DNA of 6,759 bases. Source: Sinorhizobium sp. (lineage in GTDB: Bacteria; Pseudomonadota; Alphaproteobacteria; Rhizobiales; Rhizobiaceae). How positions within the stretch are numbered: position 1 is the first letter of the stretch; each line of letters begins with the position of its first letter. The position numbers and the translations under genes were made by a program. The notes below the pieces were generated by a model. It was not told the DNA's origin. It did no database searches and was given only the letters and a program-made list of their open reading frames with translations. This document shows positions 5,999 to 6,759 of this stretch, piece after piece. The stretch is taken from positions 1 through 6,759 of the forward strand of contig JAPSJG010000212.1 of the NCBI GenBank assembly GCA_031178305.1, read 5' to 3'.

Positions 5999-6646
5999 AT
6001 GCCGGACATTACCATCATCATCGCCGACGACCATCCGCTGTTTCGAGGCGCGATGCGCCAGGCGCTGAGCGGGATGGCCGGCGCGCCGGCCATCGTCGAG
6101 GCGGCCGATTTCGCGACGGCACGCAAGTCAGCAGCCGCCCACCCGGATGCCGATCTGATGCTCCTGGACCTGACCATGCCCGGGGTCAGCGGTCTTTCTG
6201 GACTGATTGCGCTGCGCGCTGAATTCCCGAGCCTGCCGGTGATGATCGTCTCCGCGCATGACGATCCGGCAACCATCCATCGCGTCATTGATCTCGGCGC
6301 CGCGGGCTTCCTGTCGAAGTCGGCCGGCATCGAGGAGATTCGCGACGGCATCGCGAGGGTCATGGCCGGGGAAATCTTCGTGCCGTCCGGCTACGACCGG
6401 AATCAGGAATACGAGCCGGAACTGGCCGATCTCATGCGCCGGCTGCAGACCCTGACGCCACAGCAGTCGCGCGTGCTCTCGATGCTCGCCGAGGGCCTGC
6501 TCAACAAGCAGATCGCTTATGAACTCGGCGTCTCTGAGGCGACCATCAAGGCGCATGTCTCGGCGATCCTGCTGAAGCTCAATGTCGACAGCCGTACCCA
6601 GGCGGTTATCCAGCTGCAGAAACTCGGAAATGTAGCCGCGGCTTGA
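5999..6646 (+). CDS. NarL/FixJ-type response regulator with LuxR helix-turn-helix
   Basis: The 215-residue protein is a two-component DNA-binding regulator of standard length. The receiver domain (about 3-122) has the acidic pair Asp10-Asp11 in IIIADDHPLFR, phospho-acceptor Asp57 in LMLLDLTMPG, the switch Ser85 in IVSAHDD and Lys107 in FLSKS, so it should be phosphorylatable. An acidic linker (132-147) leads to a LuxR-type helix-turn-helix (about 150-210) with LTPQQSRVLSMLAEGL, NKQIAYELGVSEATIKAHV (169-187) and KLNVDSRTQAV. The receiver phrasing (IADDHPLFR, LLDL.MPG..GL.GL, IVSA, GF..KS) recalls the AgmR/ErbR branch known from Pseudomonas alcohol and glycerol metabolism, but I would not transfer that role. 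No histidine kinase is in the window, so partner and targets are unknown. Confidence 0.92.
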   Translation: MPDITIIIADDHPLFRGAMRQALSGMAGAPAIVEAADFATARKSAAAHPDADLMLLDLTMPGVSGLSGLIALRAEFPSLPVMIVSAHDDPATIHRVIDLGAAGFLSKSAGIEEIRDGIARVMAGEIFVPSGYDRNQEYEPELADLMRRLQTLTPQQSRVLSMLAEGLLNKQIAYELGVSEATIKAHVSAILLKLNVDSRTQAVIQLQKLGNVAAA

Positions 6647-6679
6647 GCCTGACTTTTGCCACTCTCTGGTGAGCGGGTT

Positions 6680-6759
6680 TGCCCCTCATCCAGCCTGCCG
6701 GCCACCTTCTCCCCGCAAGCGTGGGGGAGGAGACTCGCCGCGCCGCCCCAAGGGCCCCC
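6680..6759. repeat. RIME-like rhizobial intergenic palindromic repeat (cut by the right edge)
   Basis: The segment begins TGCCCCTCATCC, continues with the palindrome GCCGGC (6697-6702) and then CTCCCC (6709-6714) facing GGGGAG (6724-6729) across a short loop. This order of blocks matches my memory of the RIME1 mosaic elements scattered between genes in Sinorhizobium and Rhizobium. It lies 33 bp after the response regulator stop and could form a 3' hairpin in its transcript, perhaps ending or protecting it. The element is incomplete here, and the identification is from memory of the family, not a search. Confidence 0.55.

Overview
The window reads as ordinary chromosomal DNA of a Rhizobiaceae alphaproteobacterium, most likely Sinorhizobium/Ensifer or a close relative. 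The reasons are high GC with strong GC3 bias (giving many long antisense shadow frames), protein families typical of rhizobia (DUF6460, a TPR-methyltransferase of the COG4976 type, a short secreted coiled-coil protein), and a RIME-like rhizobial intergenic repeat at the right edge. This assignment is inference from sequence pattern. I see no rRNA, tRNA, CRISPR array, insertion sequence, phage gene or obvious transferred island.

Layout, left to right. A YitT-type membrane protein on the minus strand runs off the left edge (1-494). It is preceded by an A+T-rich gap that probably holds its promoter. Next, still on the minus strand, is a TPR plus SAM-dependent methyltransferase (597-1535). Divergent from it, three plus-strand genes form a likely operon: a two-helix DUF6460 membrane protein (1680-1946), a CAP/SCP-domain lipoprotein starting 1 nt after it (1948-2451), and a DinF-type MATE transporter (2504-3871). 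The transporter converges on, and overlaps by 25 bp, the pyrimidine gene pyrD (3847-4935, minus). pyrD is joined through an ATGA stop/start overlap to a DUF952 gene upstream (4932-5279, minus). Divergent from that pair are a secreted coiled-coil protein of unknown function (5441-5878) and a NarL/FixJ-type response regulator (5999-6646). The window ends in a RIME-like palindromic repeat.

How the genes work together: two gene pairs look translationally coupled, DUF6460 with the CAP lipoprotein and DUF952 with pyrD. The first suggests a small envelope-associated unit. The second puts an uncharacterised small protein in the same transcript as dihydroorotate dehydrogenase. The response regulator has no sensor kinase in view, so its signal is unknown.

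I did not find a convincing new biological system. The observations worth a second look are modest: the two couplings, a possible Tat-type lipoprotein signal, a near-miss LexA-like repeat before dinF, a perfect hairpin with a UACG loop, an 8-bp direct repeat before the response regulator, and the overlapping convergent gene ends.
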